The notes beneath the pieces are model-generated. The model was not told the DNA's origin. It made no database searches and worked only from the letters and a program-made list of their open reading frames with translations. The position numbers and the translations under genes are program-made. This document shows, in pieces, positions 7,957 through 16,491 of a stretch of 64,000 nt of DNA. The DNA comes from Aquimarina atlantica. GTDB lineage: Bacteria > Bacteroidota > Bacteroidia > Flavobacteriales > Flavobacteriaceae. Every line of letters begins with the position of its first letter. Position 1 is the first letter of the stretch. The stretch lies in NCBI RefSeq assembly GCF_000626715.1, contig NZ_AQRA01000008.1, forward strand, positions 124,001-188,000, read 5' to 3'.

Positions 7957-8187
7957 TTATTTACTTTCTTTTTTTAATTGTAAATCCCCACAAAGATATT
8001 CTAGTAGTTCGCAGGCATCTACTTCTATAGCTAAAGCAATGAGATACAATTCGTCTGCTTTAATTTTTGTAGAGAAATTGTTAGAAAGCTCGCTTAATCG
8101 ATTTTTGTTAATGCCAGTTTTCCTAGAGACACTAGCCTTGTTTATCGATCTGTTATCTAGATATTTTCCAAGTTTTGTCATGTTCAA
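7957..8187 (-). CDS. Small helix-turn-helix (XRE-like) protein
   Basis: This is a 76-residue protein with a Cro/C1-type helix-turn-helix. The recognition part is INKASVSRKTGINKNRLSEL near residues 14-33, followed by the third-helix region KADELYLIALAIEVDACELLEYL. It has no effector domain, so it is probably a DNA-binding repressor or antitoxin-like regulator. ATG at 8187 is used (MNMTKLGKYL; the second Met is also possible). It is divergently oriented from the 8316 gene across a 128-bp AT-rich gap that probably holds both promoters. Confidence 0.8.
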   Translation of the reverse strand: MNMTKLGKYLDNRSINKASVSRKTGINKNRLSELSNNFSTKIKADELYLIALAIEVDACELLEYLCGDLQLKKESK

Positions 8188-8315
8188 TTGTCATTATTTT
8201 CAGTATATAAATATAAAAAAAGAGTACATAAATAATAATTTTAAGTATAATATTTTGATTTAATACCGATTTTAGGTAATATTGTGTATATAATCTACAT
8301 AAATATATACAAACA

Positions 8316-8525
8316 ATGATAAATAACAACCAAAAAAAGTGCCAGACCTATATTAAAATCCCACTTACAGAAGAAAAAGATCTAGAAGTATATAAAGATG
8401 GGATCCTGGGGATATTAAGTAAAGTAGAAATACATAACGCAGACCAAAGAACGATTGGACATCTTAAAACCGTATACAAATTATTAGATTGTATACAGCT
8501 ACAGCATATACGATCGGTTTCTTAA
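8316..8525 (+). CDS. Hypothetical protein (69 aa)
   Basis: This is a small, soluble, unrecognised protein starting MINNNQKKCQTYIKIPLTEE. It has an EKDLEVYKDGILGILSKVE helix and a C-terminal helix TIGHLKTVYKLLDCIQLQH. Start ATG at 8316 follows AAACA. It lies 82 bp upstream of the XRE gene at 8608 on the same strand, and may be its operon partner. Size and coding quality make it plausible but not certain. Confidence 0.5.
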   Translation: MINNNQKKCQTYIKIPLTEEKDLEVYKDGILGILSKVEIHNADQRTIGHLKTVYKLLDCIQLQHIRSVS

Positions 8526-8584
8526 CACCAGTATCCCAAAAAAATAAAATCTATTGTTATGATGGGATTAAAAAAAAGAGTAAA

Positions 8585-8603
8585 TTTGTCAAAGATTGAC
8601 AAA
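8585..8603. promoter_or_regulatory. Perfect palindrome abutting XRE start (probable operator)
   Basis: TTTGTCAA and TTGACAAA are separated by AGA, a perfect 8+3+8 inverted repeat. It ends 4 bases before the ATG of the HTH gene at 8608, where bound repressor would block initiation. Autoregulation by that gene is the simplest reading. The same half-sites with the same 3-base spacing recur at 31227-31243. Confidence 0.6.
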
Positions 8604-8607
8604 ATGA

Positions 8608-8913
8608 ATGAAAGAAACGTTTGGAGAATATATCAAAATGCTTAGAACAACTCATGGGTATACACTAACCCAATTGGCAGGTTTGCTGGATATAGATTTT
8701 GCAAATCTAAGTAGAATAGAAAATGGCATACGCGATTTTGATAAAAAGAAACTTTCTAAACTGGCAGAGGTTTTTAGTCTAAATATAGAAGCATTGCAAG
8801 ACGAATATGCAAGTGATCAACTGGCAAAGCATATGTATGAGATAGGTTGTTCTAAAGAACTGCTTAAAGTTGCAGAAGAAAAAGCAGAATATCGCAGAAC
8901 ATTAAAAAAATAA
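8608..8913 (+). CDS. XRE-family HTH transcriptional regulator (101 aa)
   Basis: The N-terminal 65 residues are a canonical Cro/C1 HTH: IKMLRTTHGYTLTQLAGLLD, then FANLSRIENGIRDFDKKKLS, then LAEVFSLNIEALQDEY. The remaining residues form a Lys/Glu-rich helix (LLKVAEEKAEYRRTLKK), possibly for dimerisation. An alternative ATG at 8604 is out of frame, so 8608 is the start. It is preceded by the 8585-8603 palindrome and followed by a terminator-like hairpin at 8970-9003. No partner enzyme gene (for example a methylase or peptidase) is adjacent, so the regulon is unknown. Confidence 0.88.
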   Translation: MKETFGEYIKMLRTTHGYTLTQLAGLLDIDFANLSRIENGIRDFDKKKLSKLAEVFSLNIEALQDEYASDQLAKHMYEIGCSKELLKVAEEKAEYRRTLKK

Positions 8914-8918
8914 TAACC

Positions 8919-9003
8919 CATTGTGCTTTTTTGATTTTAAAATCTTAAATGCACAATAAATTAAATACGATACCTTTTTTACAGATGTAAGGTATTTTTT
9001 TTC
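8919..9003 (+). terminator. Two hairpins after XRE gene, second terminator-like
   Basis: The first is a nested inverted repeat, ATTGTGC...GCACAAT (about 8919-8957) around GATTTTAAAATC. The second is ATACCTT...AAGGTAT (8970-8995) followed by a run of T. It looks like a rho-independent terminator for the 8608 gene. Confidence 0.6.
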
Positions 9004-9291
9004 GGGACTACATTGCACATCCTACCTGGCAATCCCATAAATCTGTTAATTATAAAGAGAAAGTAATGTATGATAGATCATACATTTTTACCGGGATTAT
9101 GATTAGAGCTGTAGTAGATTTTCTAATGTATAATTTGGGTTTACCTCTTTACAAGTCGAGTACACTTATATCCGCTTCTTTTTGAGAAGGTAGCACTTGG
9201 CATGCATTTGATTTATCTAATGTGTGTTTTAGCAAAGGCCGGAGACTACGCTAATTTTATCTAAATCAAAGGAAACCATAACTATAAGCAG
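9004..9291. other. Gene-free gap
   Basis: I see no gene between the terminator and the 9292 start. The only structure is a short palindrome, GTATGATAGATCATAC, near 9067-9082. Confidence 0.4.
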
Positions 9292-9633
9292 ATGAAAATA
9301 GATCTAGACACTCAGATTTTTCCGCAATTTAAGCTATCTACACAGCAGGATTTGATCCTATATCTTATCAAAAACGAATTAGTAATGACCCGGTTTATCA
9401 ATCAATTGGCCTCGGTAGGGTTTGATACTTCTTTTTTTAGTGTAGAACTGGGCATGGCGATATTGTCACTAATGGGTTTTAAAACCCGAACCGATGCTTT
9501 GTGGGAGTGGTATCATGATACCGTAGATCTATATGCAGCAAAAGTTAACCTGGATGATCATACCACTACCAGGGCTGTTACTTTTGATTTTTATATCGCA
9601 TTGCGCATTAAACTACATGTAGAACAAGGGTAA
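9292..9633 (+). CDS. Hypothetical protein (113 aa)
   Basis: This is an unrecognised soluble protein of 113 residues, mostly helical, with no signal peptide. Recognisable stretches are FPQFKLSTQQDLILYLIKNE (N-terminal), VELGMAILSLMGFKTRTDAL and WEWYHDTVDLYAAKVNLDD. Start ATG at 9292 follows AAGCAG. It is alone on the plus strand, with no close partner. Immediately after its stop lies a short sequence (9641-9692) that recurs at 11702-11798. Confidence 0.6.
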   Translation: MKIDLDTQIFPQFKLSTQQDLILYLIKNELVMTRFINQLASVGFDTSFFSVELGMAILSLMGFKTRTDALWEWYHDTVDLYAAKVNLDDHTTTRAVTFDFYIALRIKLHVEQG

Positions 9634-9640
9634 TTGCATT

Positions 9641-9692
9641 AGAAATGGGATACATAATGCGATCTGTTTTTATAGTACTATTTATGCTGTTG
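9641..9692. repeat. Short dispersed repeat, copy 1
   Basis: AGAAATGGGATACATAATGC followed by TTTTTATAGTACTATTTATG and GCTGTTG resembles 11702-11798 in the same orientation. That copy has about 45 extra bases in the middle. Function is unknown. Confidence 0.5.
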
Positions 9693-9831
9693 AGAATCTT
9701 TCTGTAACACCATAACCATTGATTAGGTTAATCCCCCAGAGACAAGGTCTTGCCCCCAGGGAATTTTTATTGCAGAAATTTATATCACGATAGTTGTGGT
9801 TTCTGTATCTGAGTTAAAGAATATTGAGAAA

Positions 9832-11142
9832 TTAGAATTCCTCACCACCACCACCGCCATTAGAGCAGTCTACAAATTCGACTTCGGTGCCAGACCATGC
9901 TGTGGTACCACAAGAGTTGGTTCTTCTTACCTCAAAAAGATACCAACCAGGAGTTGGAGTATACTGTAAGGTTCCAGAATCCCCTGAGTAATTGGTCGAT
10001 GGGCTGTATACAATAGATAGATTAGGATATCTACGTAGCCTTATTTGATGTGTTGTACCCGATAATCTAGGAGCAATACTATAGGTATTCCCTGTATGAC
10101 TAGAACAAAAATAACCGCTCTCACCTATACCATTTTCGAATTCGATCATACTTAAATCTACGACCGCTTCTCCTATCCAAATATTTCTACGTACCGTATG
10201 CGACGGTAAAGTGGCTTCGATAAATTCTGAGCCATTATATGCACTATTTGCAGGCCTTACCGTAATACTGGTATTTGTAGAGGATATGATTTGAAGATTA
10301 GAAGAGGTTGTCCAGTTTATTGGGATGGTCGAAATACTCGCAGTATAAGTCACCGTAGAAGTGTTGCATATTAGCGATGATCCGGCTATGGTGAGCGGAG
10401 GGAATAAGTGTCTTATTGCCAAAAAATCCCCGGCACTAAAATTGTCGATCGAGCAGGCCTGACCACCGTTCATTACAGATTGTGCATCTGTATTTGGTGT
10501 GCCTGGGATTAGACTTGCAGAAGTTTGATTGGTATGCATCATGCCTAGATTATGACCTATTTCATGTTGTACATTAGAAATTCTCATATTCTGTGTAATG
10601 GCCCCGCTACACGCATTAAAATCTGGATTTACCCATATTCTTACTCCAGGTAAACCGTTGGCGGTAGGAAATGTTCCTCTTCCAAAAACATTAGAAGCCA
10701 AATTAACACTGGGATCTTGTGAGTCATACATAATCTGGATGTGGGCATTGGCAACGGTTGTTGTTATATTGAGTAATAAACCAGAGCTAGCAGCATTCCA
10801 ACGGCCAATTGCGTTTATAGAAGCGTTTCTCCAATCTGCATTCATACCGGGATTTATAAACACATTAATACTATTAATCGTTACGGCATTGGGATGCTCT
10901 CTTTGTTTGGCACTGGACTTTTTGGGAGCATGGTATTTTTTGTTTTTATAAAAAACCATATCTCCATCTACCAGGTAATAGGTTCCTTTGTCTTCGATTA
11001 GATCATCAGAAATCCCCCAACTCTTTAAGGTTTTGAGTACAGCATCGTTTTGTGATAAACTTTCGTTTTCTACCAGAGGATCTTCTTCAGAACATCCCAG
11101 GAGGATAGCGAACAACAGACTTAAAATACATAGTTTTTTCAT
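9832..11142 (-). CDS. Secreted lipoprotein metallopeptidase, HEIGH type (M57-like)
   Basis: This is a 436-residue zinc peptidase. It starts MKKLCILSLLFAILLGC, a lipoprotein signal with the lipobox LLGC. A TTG 51 bases further upstream (11193) is open but would hide the signal. The zinc-binding site is HEIGHNLGMMH near residue 195, the metzincin-like HExxHxxGxxH, with HEIGH as in 'dual-action HEIGH metallopeptidases'. A PGVRIWVNPDFNACSG segment precedes it. Residues about 255-430 form two beta-sandwich-like regions, with LICNTSTVTYTAS as an Ig-like opening. The protein ends in DCSNGGGGGEEF. It probably acts on the cell surface or outside. It is monocistronic. Substrate is unknown. Confidence 0.88.
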   Translation of the reverse strand: MKKLCILSLLFAILLGCSEEDPLVENESLSQNDAVLKTLKSWGISDDLIEDKGTYYLVDGDMVFYKNKKYHAPKKSSAKQREHPNAVTINSINVFINPGMNADWRNASINAIGRWNAASSGLLLNITTTVANAHIQIMYDSQDPSVNLASNVFGRGTFPTANGLPGVRIWVNPDFNACSGAITQNMRISNVQHEIGHNLGMMHTNQTSASLIPGTPNTDAQSVMNGGQACSIDNFSAGDFLAIRHLFPPLTIAGSSLICNTSTVTYTASISTIPINWTTSSNLQIISSTNTSITVRPANSAYNGSEFIEATLPSHTVRRNIWIGEAVVDLSMIEFENGIGESGYFCSSHTGNTYSIAPRLSGTTHQIRLRRYPNLSIVYSPSTNYSGDSGTLQYTPTPGWYLFEVRRTNSCGTTAWSGTEVEFVDCSNGGGGGEEF

Positions 11143-11985
11143 AGTATTGAGTTTTAGTTTTTGCCCTACTTTGTTATGGAGTGTTCGGGTCACATTTTTC
11201 TCCTAAATGATTAATAACCCTAAGCAGTAGTGAAGTATTTTTGTTATTGCGAAGCCTATTTTGTTCCTTAGGTTAGCTTAAAGAAATTCAATTCCTCTTT
11301 TGTAATATGCGCTGTGCGCCCTTACTTATATTAGCATCATTATGTTTTTCCTCTTGTTTTTAATAAGGAATCTGAGGTTTTGGATTATACAGCTAATGAG
11401 ACTTAAGAATCGTAAAATAGCTTTGATACCGATTAGAATTCGTTATCGCGAAATTGAGAATTGTATACTTACGGCGTGAGTAACCATAAGGCTTTTTGTG
11501 TGAGTGTTTGCATAATCTTTCCGTTGGTTAATATTGATCATTGTTACGCTTACAAGATTGTTCTTTTTTACCTTGCTTGCTTAGATACTCTAAATTTAGG
11601 AATTTTTTTGTGTAAAACCCGATAGTGTTGATTTAAGGTAGCAAATCCTCGCCATCAGATTGCAAATCTGAGCTATCAGAGCCATCAAATAAATTTATAT
11701 AAGAAATGGTACGCATAATGCGTACAAAGATTTTAATTTAGAAAACTATATAATTAAGAAAAATAATCTACTTTTTATACTACTACTTATGCTGTTGCAG
11801 TACTCTTTGGGTTGATCTTTTCTATCATAAAAAACTTGATTGCTAACAATATACCATATGTTTCTTGTTTTTTATTGAAATATATCTAGGCCAAATTATG
11901 TTGTTTTCTATTGTAATAGCATACTATGTTTTTATCTGTTTTTCTTAATGTATTACTCATGATAATGATACGTAAAAACTAATAT
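11143..11985. other. Long gene-free gap
   Basis: About 840 bases without a convincing gene on either strand, low complexity and stop-rich. The only structure is the second copy of the short repeat at 11702-11798 (see 9641). The part next to 11142 must hold the promoter of the metallopeptidase gene. This may be the remains of lost genes. Confidence 0.5.
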
Positions 11986-12720
11986 TTATAACGGTAAGAT
12001 TCTTTCTTTTTTGTTCTTCCCCCAGGCAATTACATGTACCCCTTTTGAATATTGAATTTTGTCGGGCTTACCCTGGATGAGTGAATCAAATCTCGTGTAG
12101 TTTACGTTGAGATGAGTAAGCTCGATGTTTTGTATTGGCCATTCGATATGATGAATCTCAAATTCATTAATTGATCTCTCTGTATCCTGAAACAAAGCAT
12201 ACCGTTCTGTAAGCCATGTGTCTAGAGTACTTTTATCTGTAATTTCTTCTTTAACAGAAAACCGTATGTCTAGTTCGTCATTAAACTTTGCGTTTGTTGA
12301 CTGATATTGGTGTTTGCTTCGTTTTATTTTTGAATACCGATATGGCAATTGAGAAATTGCCTTTGCTATTTTGCAGGATAAGCTTGTTCCTCCTTCTATA
12401 CTTAGAAAATAGACTCCTGTTTTTGTATTAGACTTAACATATGTTCTGATATTAATTTCATCAAAATTGGAGATCGGAGGAAATGCCGGCAGATTTTTAG
12501 GTCTAATTTTTTCCATAGTAAAAGCTACCAGAGAAACCCAGGGTTTGCCTTCAAAAAGATCGATTTCTAACTCTCTTGGAACAAATTTTTGTAGTTCTGA
12601 TACCTCGACCTGCCAATGAAGAAATATTGCGTTGTTCCATTCCTGGTAGAATTTCCAGTTTTTATCCGGGATTTTCCAGGGTCGATGATCGGTGGTATTT
12701 AATAGTTCCTTAATTGACAT
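11986..12720 (-). CDS. DUF2071 (YqjF-like) family protein
   Basis: This 244-residue cytosolic protein matches the DUF2071/YqjF family of Firmicutes and Bacteroidota. Hallmarks are FLHWQVEVSELQKFVPRELE near residues 33-52, KPWVSLVAFTMEKIRP near 59-74, the INIRTYVKS segment, and GVYFLSIEGGTSLSCKIAKA near 102-121. The fold is related to acetoacetate decarboxylase-like beta barrels, but no reaction is known to me. Start ATG at 12720 (MSIKELLNTTDHRPW). It is first of a loose minus-strand group with GH3, sulfurtransferase and gpsA, though gaps above 100 bp argue for separate promoters. Confidence 0.85.
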   Translation of the reverse strand: MSIKELLNTTDHRPWKIPDKNWKFYQEWNNAIFLHWQVEVSELQKFVPRELEIDLFEGKPWVSLVAFTMEKIRPKNLPAFPPISNFDEINIRTYVKSNTKTGVYFLSIEGGTSLSCKIAKAISQLPYRYSKIKRSKHQYQSTNAKFNDELDIRFSVKEEITDKSTLDTWLTERYALFQDTERSINEFEIHHIEWPIQNIELTHLNVNYTRFDSLIQGKPDKIQYSKGVHVIAWGKNKKERILPL

Positions 12721-12867
12721 AGCTAATAAAACAAAAGGTTTATTTCTATAATTGGGTTACTACAATTTCATAATTATAGTTAAGAATTTTTGCTTTTCAG
12801 GATCCCATTAGGATATATGATAGAGAATATTTCTATTCACTATAAACTATCAGTCATTAACTATCAA

Positions 12868-13974
12868 CTATCTAATGACCCCGGCACATACTTTTAATCG
12901 TAAGATTTTCTTTACCGATTGCATTACCTGTTTTTTGTAGGCTGTATCAGTTTTCATTTCTGCCAGGATAGCATTTATCGTTTTTATTTCGTTTTGCGGC
13001 ATCAGGATTAGATCACAACCTGCCTTAGAAGCGAGTAGGGGAGCGTTGTCTAATATGGTAACTGCTTTCATTATATTAAGTGCATCAGATATGATAACAC
13101 CTCTAAAGCCCATTTTTTCTTTTAATAAGCCGGTAATAATTTTTGGGGAACAGCTAGAGGGTAATCCACCAGTATCATACTCCTTATTATTTTTGATGGT
13201 GATATGGGCAACCATGATAGAGAGTACACCATCTTCGATAATTTTTTTATAATTATCTACTTCTTGTAAAGGTCCATCTATATATACACTTTGTTTATGG
13301 GTATCGCCTTTTACCAGACCATGGCCGGGAAAATGTTTGGCAGTAGCTATGATCCCACTTTCCTGAGAACATTTTATAAATTGATTGGCAAGACGAACAA
13401 CATCTTCTTTATTATCCCCATAACTTCTGGATTTTATAGCCTCGTTATTAGGGCTTACATCTAATACAGGAGCATAGTTATGATGCACACCAATATCTCT
13501 AAGTTCCTGGTTGATAATATTGACTACAGAATCAGATTGTGCTTCGGTTTTGATATCAATAGTTTTACCTACTTTACGGGCTCCTTTAATTCTGCTAGAG
13601 AATAAACTAGGCTCGGCATCCATACTAAACAAAAGCGGGACAGTCTTATTTTTTGTGGTAATAGCATTAAGTGCGTTGATATCTTCGGTATGTTTTTGTT
13701 TATGTCCTTTTAGATAAACTACGCCTCCAATTGCATTTTGCATGGCTAATTTACGAACTGTAGTAGCGGGCTTACCTATTTCTCCGCCAGAGGTAATGAT
13801 CATTTGAGCTACTTTTTGTCGATCGTTTAATGTATTAAAAATAGAATCTACCGTATATTCTAGTTCAGAAGAGTAGGTGTAGAAATCTTGTAAGCTAAAT
13901 TTTGGTGCTTTTTGCGCATAGCTGGTGGCCGATACTAAGGCAATGCAAAAAATCAATCGAAAAAAACGGTTCAT
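12868..13974 (-). CDS. Glycoside hydrolase family 3 protein, NagZ-like, exported
   Basis: This is a 368-residue GH3 N-terminal (TIM barrel) protein with a signal peptide (residues 1-20, ending SATSYAQ). The family motif KHFPGHGLVKGDTH near residues 214-227 holds the Lys-His...His/Asp substrate and acid/base residues of beta-N-acetylhexosaminidases. IISDALNIMKAV near residue 297 contains the Asp nucleophile. At this length it lacks the second GH3 domain and the C-terminal beta-lactamase domain often fused in Bacteroidetes. It probably acts in the periplasm on peptidoglycan or GlcNAc glycosides. It stands alone between DUF2071 and the sulfurtransferase. Confidence 0.9.
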   Translation of the reverse strand: MNRFFRLIFCIALVSATSYAQKAPKFSLQDFYTYSSELEYTVDSIFNTLNDRQKVAQMIITSGGEIGKPATTVRKLAMQNAIGGVVYLKGHKQKHTEDINALNAITTKNKTVPLLFSMDAEPSLFSSRIKGARKVGKTIDIKTEAQSDSVVNIINQELRDIGVHHNYAPVLDVSPNNEAIKSRSYGDNKEDVVRLANQFIKCSQESGIIATAKHFPGHGLVKGDTHKQSVYIDGPLQEVDNYKKIIEDGVLSIMVAHITIKNNKEYDTGGLPSSCSPKIITGLLKEKMGFRGVIISDALNIMKAVTILDNAPLLASKAGCDLILMPQNEIKTINAILAEMKTDTAYKKQVMQSVKKILRLKVCAGVIR

Positions 13975-14007
13975 ATAATATAATTAAGTAGATATTTTGA
14001 TTTGTGT

Positions 14008-14859
14008 TTAACACTGGATAGGAACATCGTCTAATTGTCCCCATTCGCTCCATGATCCATCATATACAGATACATCATGATACCCTGCTAACTCTGCAGC
14101 AAGCATAATAATACATGCCGTAATGCCTGATCCACAGGTAAAGATCAGTTTTTTATCTTCAATATTAAAATGTTGAAGAATTTCTTGTAATTCGGCAGTA
14201 GGTCTCATTTTACCATCATCGAGTACTTTTGTATAATGCAAATTCATCGAATTTGGAATATGCCCTCCTTTAAGACTCTTTCTGGGTTCGGGTTCTGAGG
14301 CAGTAAATCTACCCGGGGAACGCGCATCGAGTATTAGAGTATTTTCGGCATTCATTTCTATAAGTACTGTTTTAGCATTGGTAACCAACTTAGGGATATA
14401 ACTGGCTTTAAAATCGCCACGGTTGTATTCTTGTGGTTTGGCATCATCAATTTCGCAAGGCTGTTCGGCTTTTTGCCAGGCCGGGAAACCACCATCTAAT
14501 ACGGCAACGTTTTGATGTCCCATAGCAATAAACATCCATCGTACTCTTGGACTAGAGTAGATCCCTAAGGTATCATATACGACTATAGTATGATGAGAAC
14601 TAATACCTAATGATTTACATGCTTCTGAAAAAGCTTCTGCAGTAGGAAGCATATTAGGAATATCTGTGGTTATATCAGAAAAAACATTTTTGATATCAAA
14701 AAACCGGGCTCCTTTGATCTTTAGGTTCGAATTTGTTGACTCATCTGGTGCGGTTACTTTTTTGATTGTAGCATCCAAAATAACCAAATCAGGATGATCT
14801 AAATGCTTAGAAAGCCAGTTTACCGATACAATGGGTTGTGTGATTTGTAGTGTGTTCAT
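14008..14859 (-). CDS. sseA: 3-mercaptopyruvate/thiosulfate sulfurtransferase (rhodanese)
   Basis: This 283-residue protein has two rhodanese domains. The N-terminal, inactive one contains GARFFDIKNVFSD and VVYDTLGIYSSPRVRWMF. The C-terminal one contains LILDARSPGRF, GHIPNSMNLHY and the active-site loop FTCGSGITACI with the catalytic Cys. CGSG(V/I)TA is characteristic of mercaptopyruvate sulfurtransferases rather than the CRxGxx loop of rhodaneses, so transfer of sulfur from 3-mercaptopyruvate is favoured. The start is ATG at 14859; a TTG 15 bases earlier is also open. It follows the SnoaL-like gene by 17 bp, probably in one operon with gpsA. Confidence 0.9.
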   Translation of the reverse strand: MNTLQITQPIVSVNWLSKHLDHPDLVILDATIKKVTAPDESTNSNLKIKGARFFDIKNVFSDITTDIPNMLPTAEAFSEACKSLGISSHHTIVVYDTLGIYSSPRVRWMFIAMGHQNVAVLDGGFPAWQKAEQPCEIDDAKPQEYNRGDFKASYIPKLVTNAKTVLIEMNAENTLILDARSPGRFTASEPEPRKSLKGGHIPNSMNLHYTKVLDDGKMRPTAELQEILQHFNIEDKKLIFTCGSGITACIIMLAAELAGYHDVSVYDGSWSEWGQLDDVPIQC

Positions 14860-14876
14860 AGGGTAGAGTATCAAAA

Positions 14877-15332
14877 TCAGGAAGCCATAAATTTATCGAG
14901 CATTTTATTGGTTTGCCCGATTAGTTTTTTCTTAAAAAAACCAGTCCCGCCAAGCAAAGCACCTTTCCATCCGATAGCCTGAGAAGCCCATCGGTGTAGA
15001 TTAAAATGATCGGTATGTTTTATGATTTTACCATCCTTAAATTCGAATTGAGCATCGATCTTATTATGAACTGATCGTCCTGTTTTACTAAAAGAATACC
15101 AGGCTTCCCAATGCGCTGATCCATTTTGATCGTTGGCTTCAACCTGTGAAAATTCTACTCTAAAATTTCTTGCATTTTTGCATAGCATACGCCACATGCC
15201 TTTTGCGCGATCGCCTTTTAGTTGTCCAAAACCAGGATCTTCAAAAACTACATCATCGTGATAACATGATACCATAGTTTCGGCATCGAGATTGCTTAAT
15301 CCGGTATAAAACGTTTCGATAAGCTTCTTCAT
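14877..15332 (-). CDS. SnoaL-like / NTF2-fold protein
   Basis: This 151-residue protein has the NTF2-like fold pattern. The opening FYTGLSNLDAETMVSCYHDDVVFEDPGFG is the classic 'FY..l...D.e.....yhdDv.f.DP' text of SnoaL-like and polyketide-cyclase-like proteins. It continues SAHWEAWYSFSKTGRSVHNK and FKDGKIIKHTDHFN. No catalytic role is assured, since many members only bind small molecules. The gene lies between gpsA (41 bp gap) and the sulfurtransferase (17 bp gap), suggesting co-transcription. Start ATG at 15332. Confidence 0.85.
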   Translation of the reverse strand: MKKLIETFYTGLSNLDAETMVSCYHDDVVFEDPGFGQLKGDRAKGMWRMLCKNARNFRVEFSQVEANDQNGSAHWEAWYSFSKTGRSVHNKIDAQFEFKDGKIIKHTDHFNLHRWASQAIGWKGALLGGTGFFKKKLIGQTNKMLDKFMAS

Positions 15333-15372
15333 AAGATAAATAAAATAATCAGAGGCATGAAGATAAGAATAA

Positions 15373-16368
15373 TTAGTCTAGCTTATCGGTTAGTTTCTTA
15401 AATACTTTTTTGGGATTTTTATTTTCATATAATATGGCATGTACTGCATCAATGATAGGTGTTCGTGCAGCTTTGGTAGCATCGAGTTCATATGCAGTCT
15501 TTGCAGCATAATATCCTTCGGCAATCATACTCATTTCCATCTGGGCACTTTTTACGGTGTATCCTTTACCAATCATATTACCAAACATTCGATTACGAGA
15601 AAAAATAGAATACCCGGTAACCAATAAATCTCCTAAATAGGCAGAATCGTTAATGTTACGTTTCATTTTATGTACTTTTTTAATAAAACGTTTCATTTCA
15701 CGAATGGCATTACTCATAAGAACACTCTGAAAATTATCTCCGTATCCAAGACCATGTGCAATCCCTGCTGCTACAGAATAGATATTCTTAAGTACCGCAG
15801 CATATTCGGTACCAATAATGTCATCGCTGGTTTTACATTTAATATAATCGCTACTTAAATGTTTTGCCATTATTTTGGCTTTTTCTTCATCATTAGAAGC
15901 AATAGTAAGATAGGATAATCGTTCTAGCGCAACCTCTTCTGCATGACATGGCCCGGTAATTACCCCAATATTATTAAAAGGAATATCATACTCGTCATGA
16001 AAATGCTCTCCTACAATAAGTCCTGTTTCTGGAACAATACCTTTTATTGCCGAAAAGATGATCTTGTCTTTTAAAGATACGGTAAGTTTACTAAGCTCGC
16101 TATGTAAAAAGGCTGATGGGATCACAAAAATTAAGTAATCTGCGTAGGCTACAGCTTCATTTATATCATTAGTAAGTTTAAGCTGTTCAACCTTAAATTC
16201 GACCGAGCTTAAATAATTAGGATTATGTTGTTGTCTTTTAAGATGCTCTAATGCATAAGTACTTCGCATATACCATCCTACTTCATTTAAGTTTTCGGTA
16301 AGCATTTTTACAATGGCAGTTGCCCAACTACCACCTCCCAGTACTGCAAATTTTGGATTTTTTTCCAT
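15373..16368 (-). CDS. gpsA: Glycerol-3-phosphate dehydrogenase [NAD(P)+]
   Basis: This is a 331-residue cytosolic enzyme reducing dihydroxyacetone phosphate to sn-glycerol-3-phosphate for phospholipid synthesis. The N-terminal Rossmann motif is FAVLGGGSWATAIVKML (residues 7-23). Further family text is FVIPSAFLHSEL, FSAIKGI, GVITGPCHAEEVA, the catalytic-lysine region EYAAVLKNIYSVAAGIAHGLG, and GDLLVTGYSIFSRNRMFG. ATG at 16368 is chosen; a TTG 42 bases earlier would add residues that do not belong to the family. The length is normal. It is first gene of a probable operon with the SnoaL-like and sulfurtransferase genes. Confidence 0.95.
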   Translation of the reverse strand: MEKNPKFAVLGGGSWATAIVKMLTENLNEVGWYMRSTYALEHLKRQQHNPNYLSSVEFKVEQLKLTNDINEAVAYADYLIFVIPSAFLHSELSKLTVSLKDKIIFSAIKGIVPETGLIVGEHFHDEYDIPFNNIGVITGPCHAEEVALERLSYLTIASNDEEKAKIMAKHLSSDYIKCKTSDDIIGTEYAAVLKNIYSVAAGIAHGLGYGDNFQSVLMSNAIREMKRFIKKVHKMKRNINDSAYLGDLLVTGYSIFSRNRMFGNMIGKGYTVKSAQMEMSMIAEGYYAAKTAYELDATKAARTPIIDAVHAILYENKNPKKVFKKLTDKLD

Positions 16369-16491
16369 AAAAAATATTGTGGGCTCAAAAATAGGAAAAA
16401 TACAATTCAAAATAAAAACCTGATAATCAGTTTATTATAATTTTGGCACGCGTTTTGGTTCTCAATTAATGAAATTGAAAACACACAGCTT

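Noticed and set aside
8914-9291. Small genes or tRNA-like structure in the gap
   Set aside because: Only short stop-interrupted frames and one 16-bp palindrome; no cloverleaf could be built.
10598-10951. Plus-strand frame opposite the metallopeptidase gene
   Set aside because: It is antisense to a gene with a clear zinc-binding motif, and its own product shows no recognisable feature.
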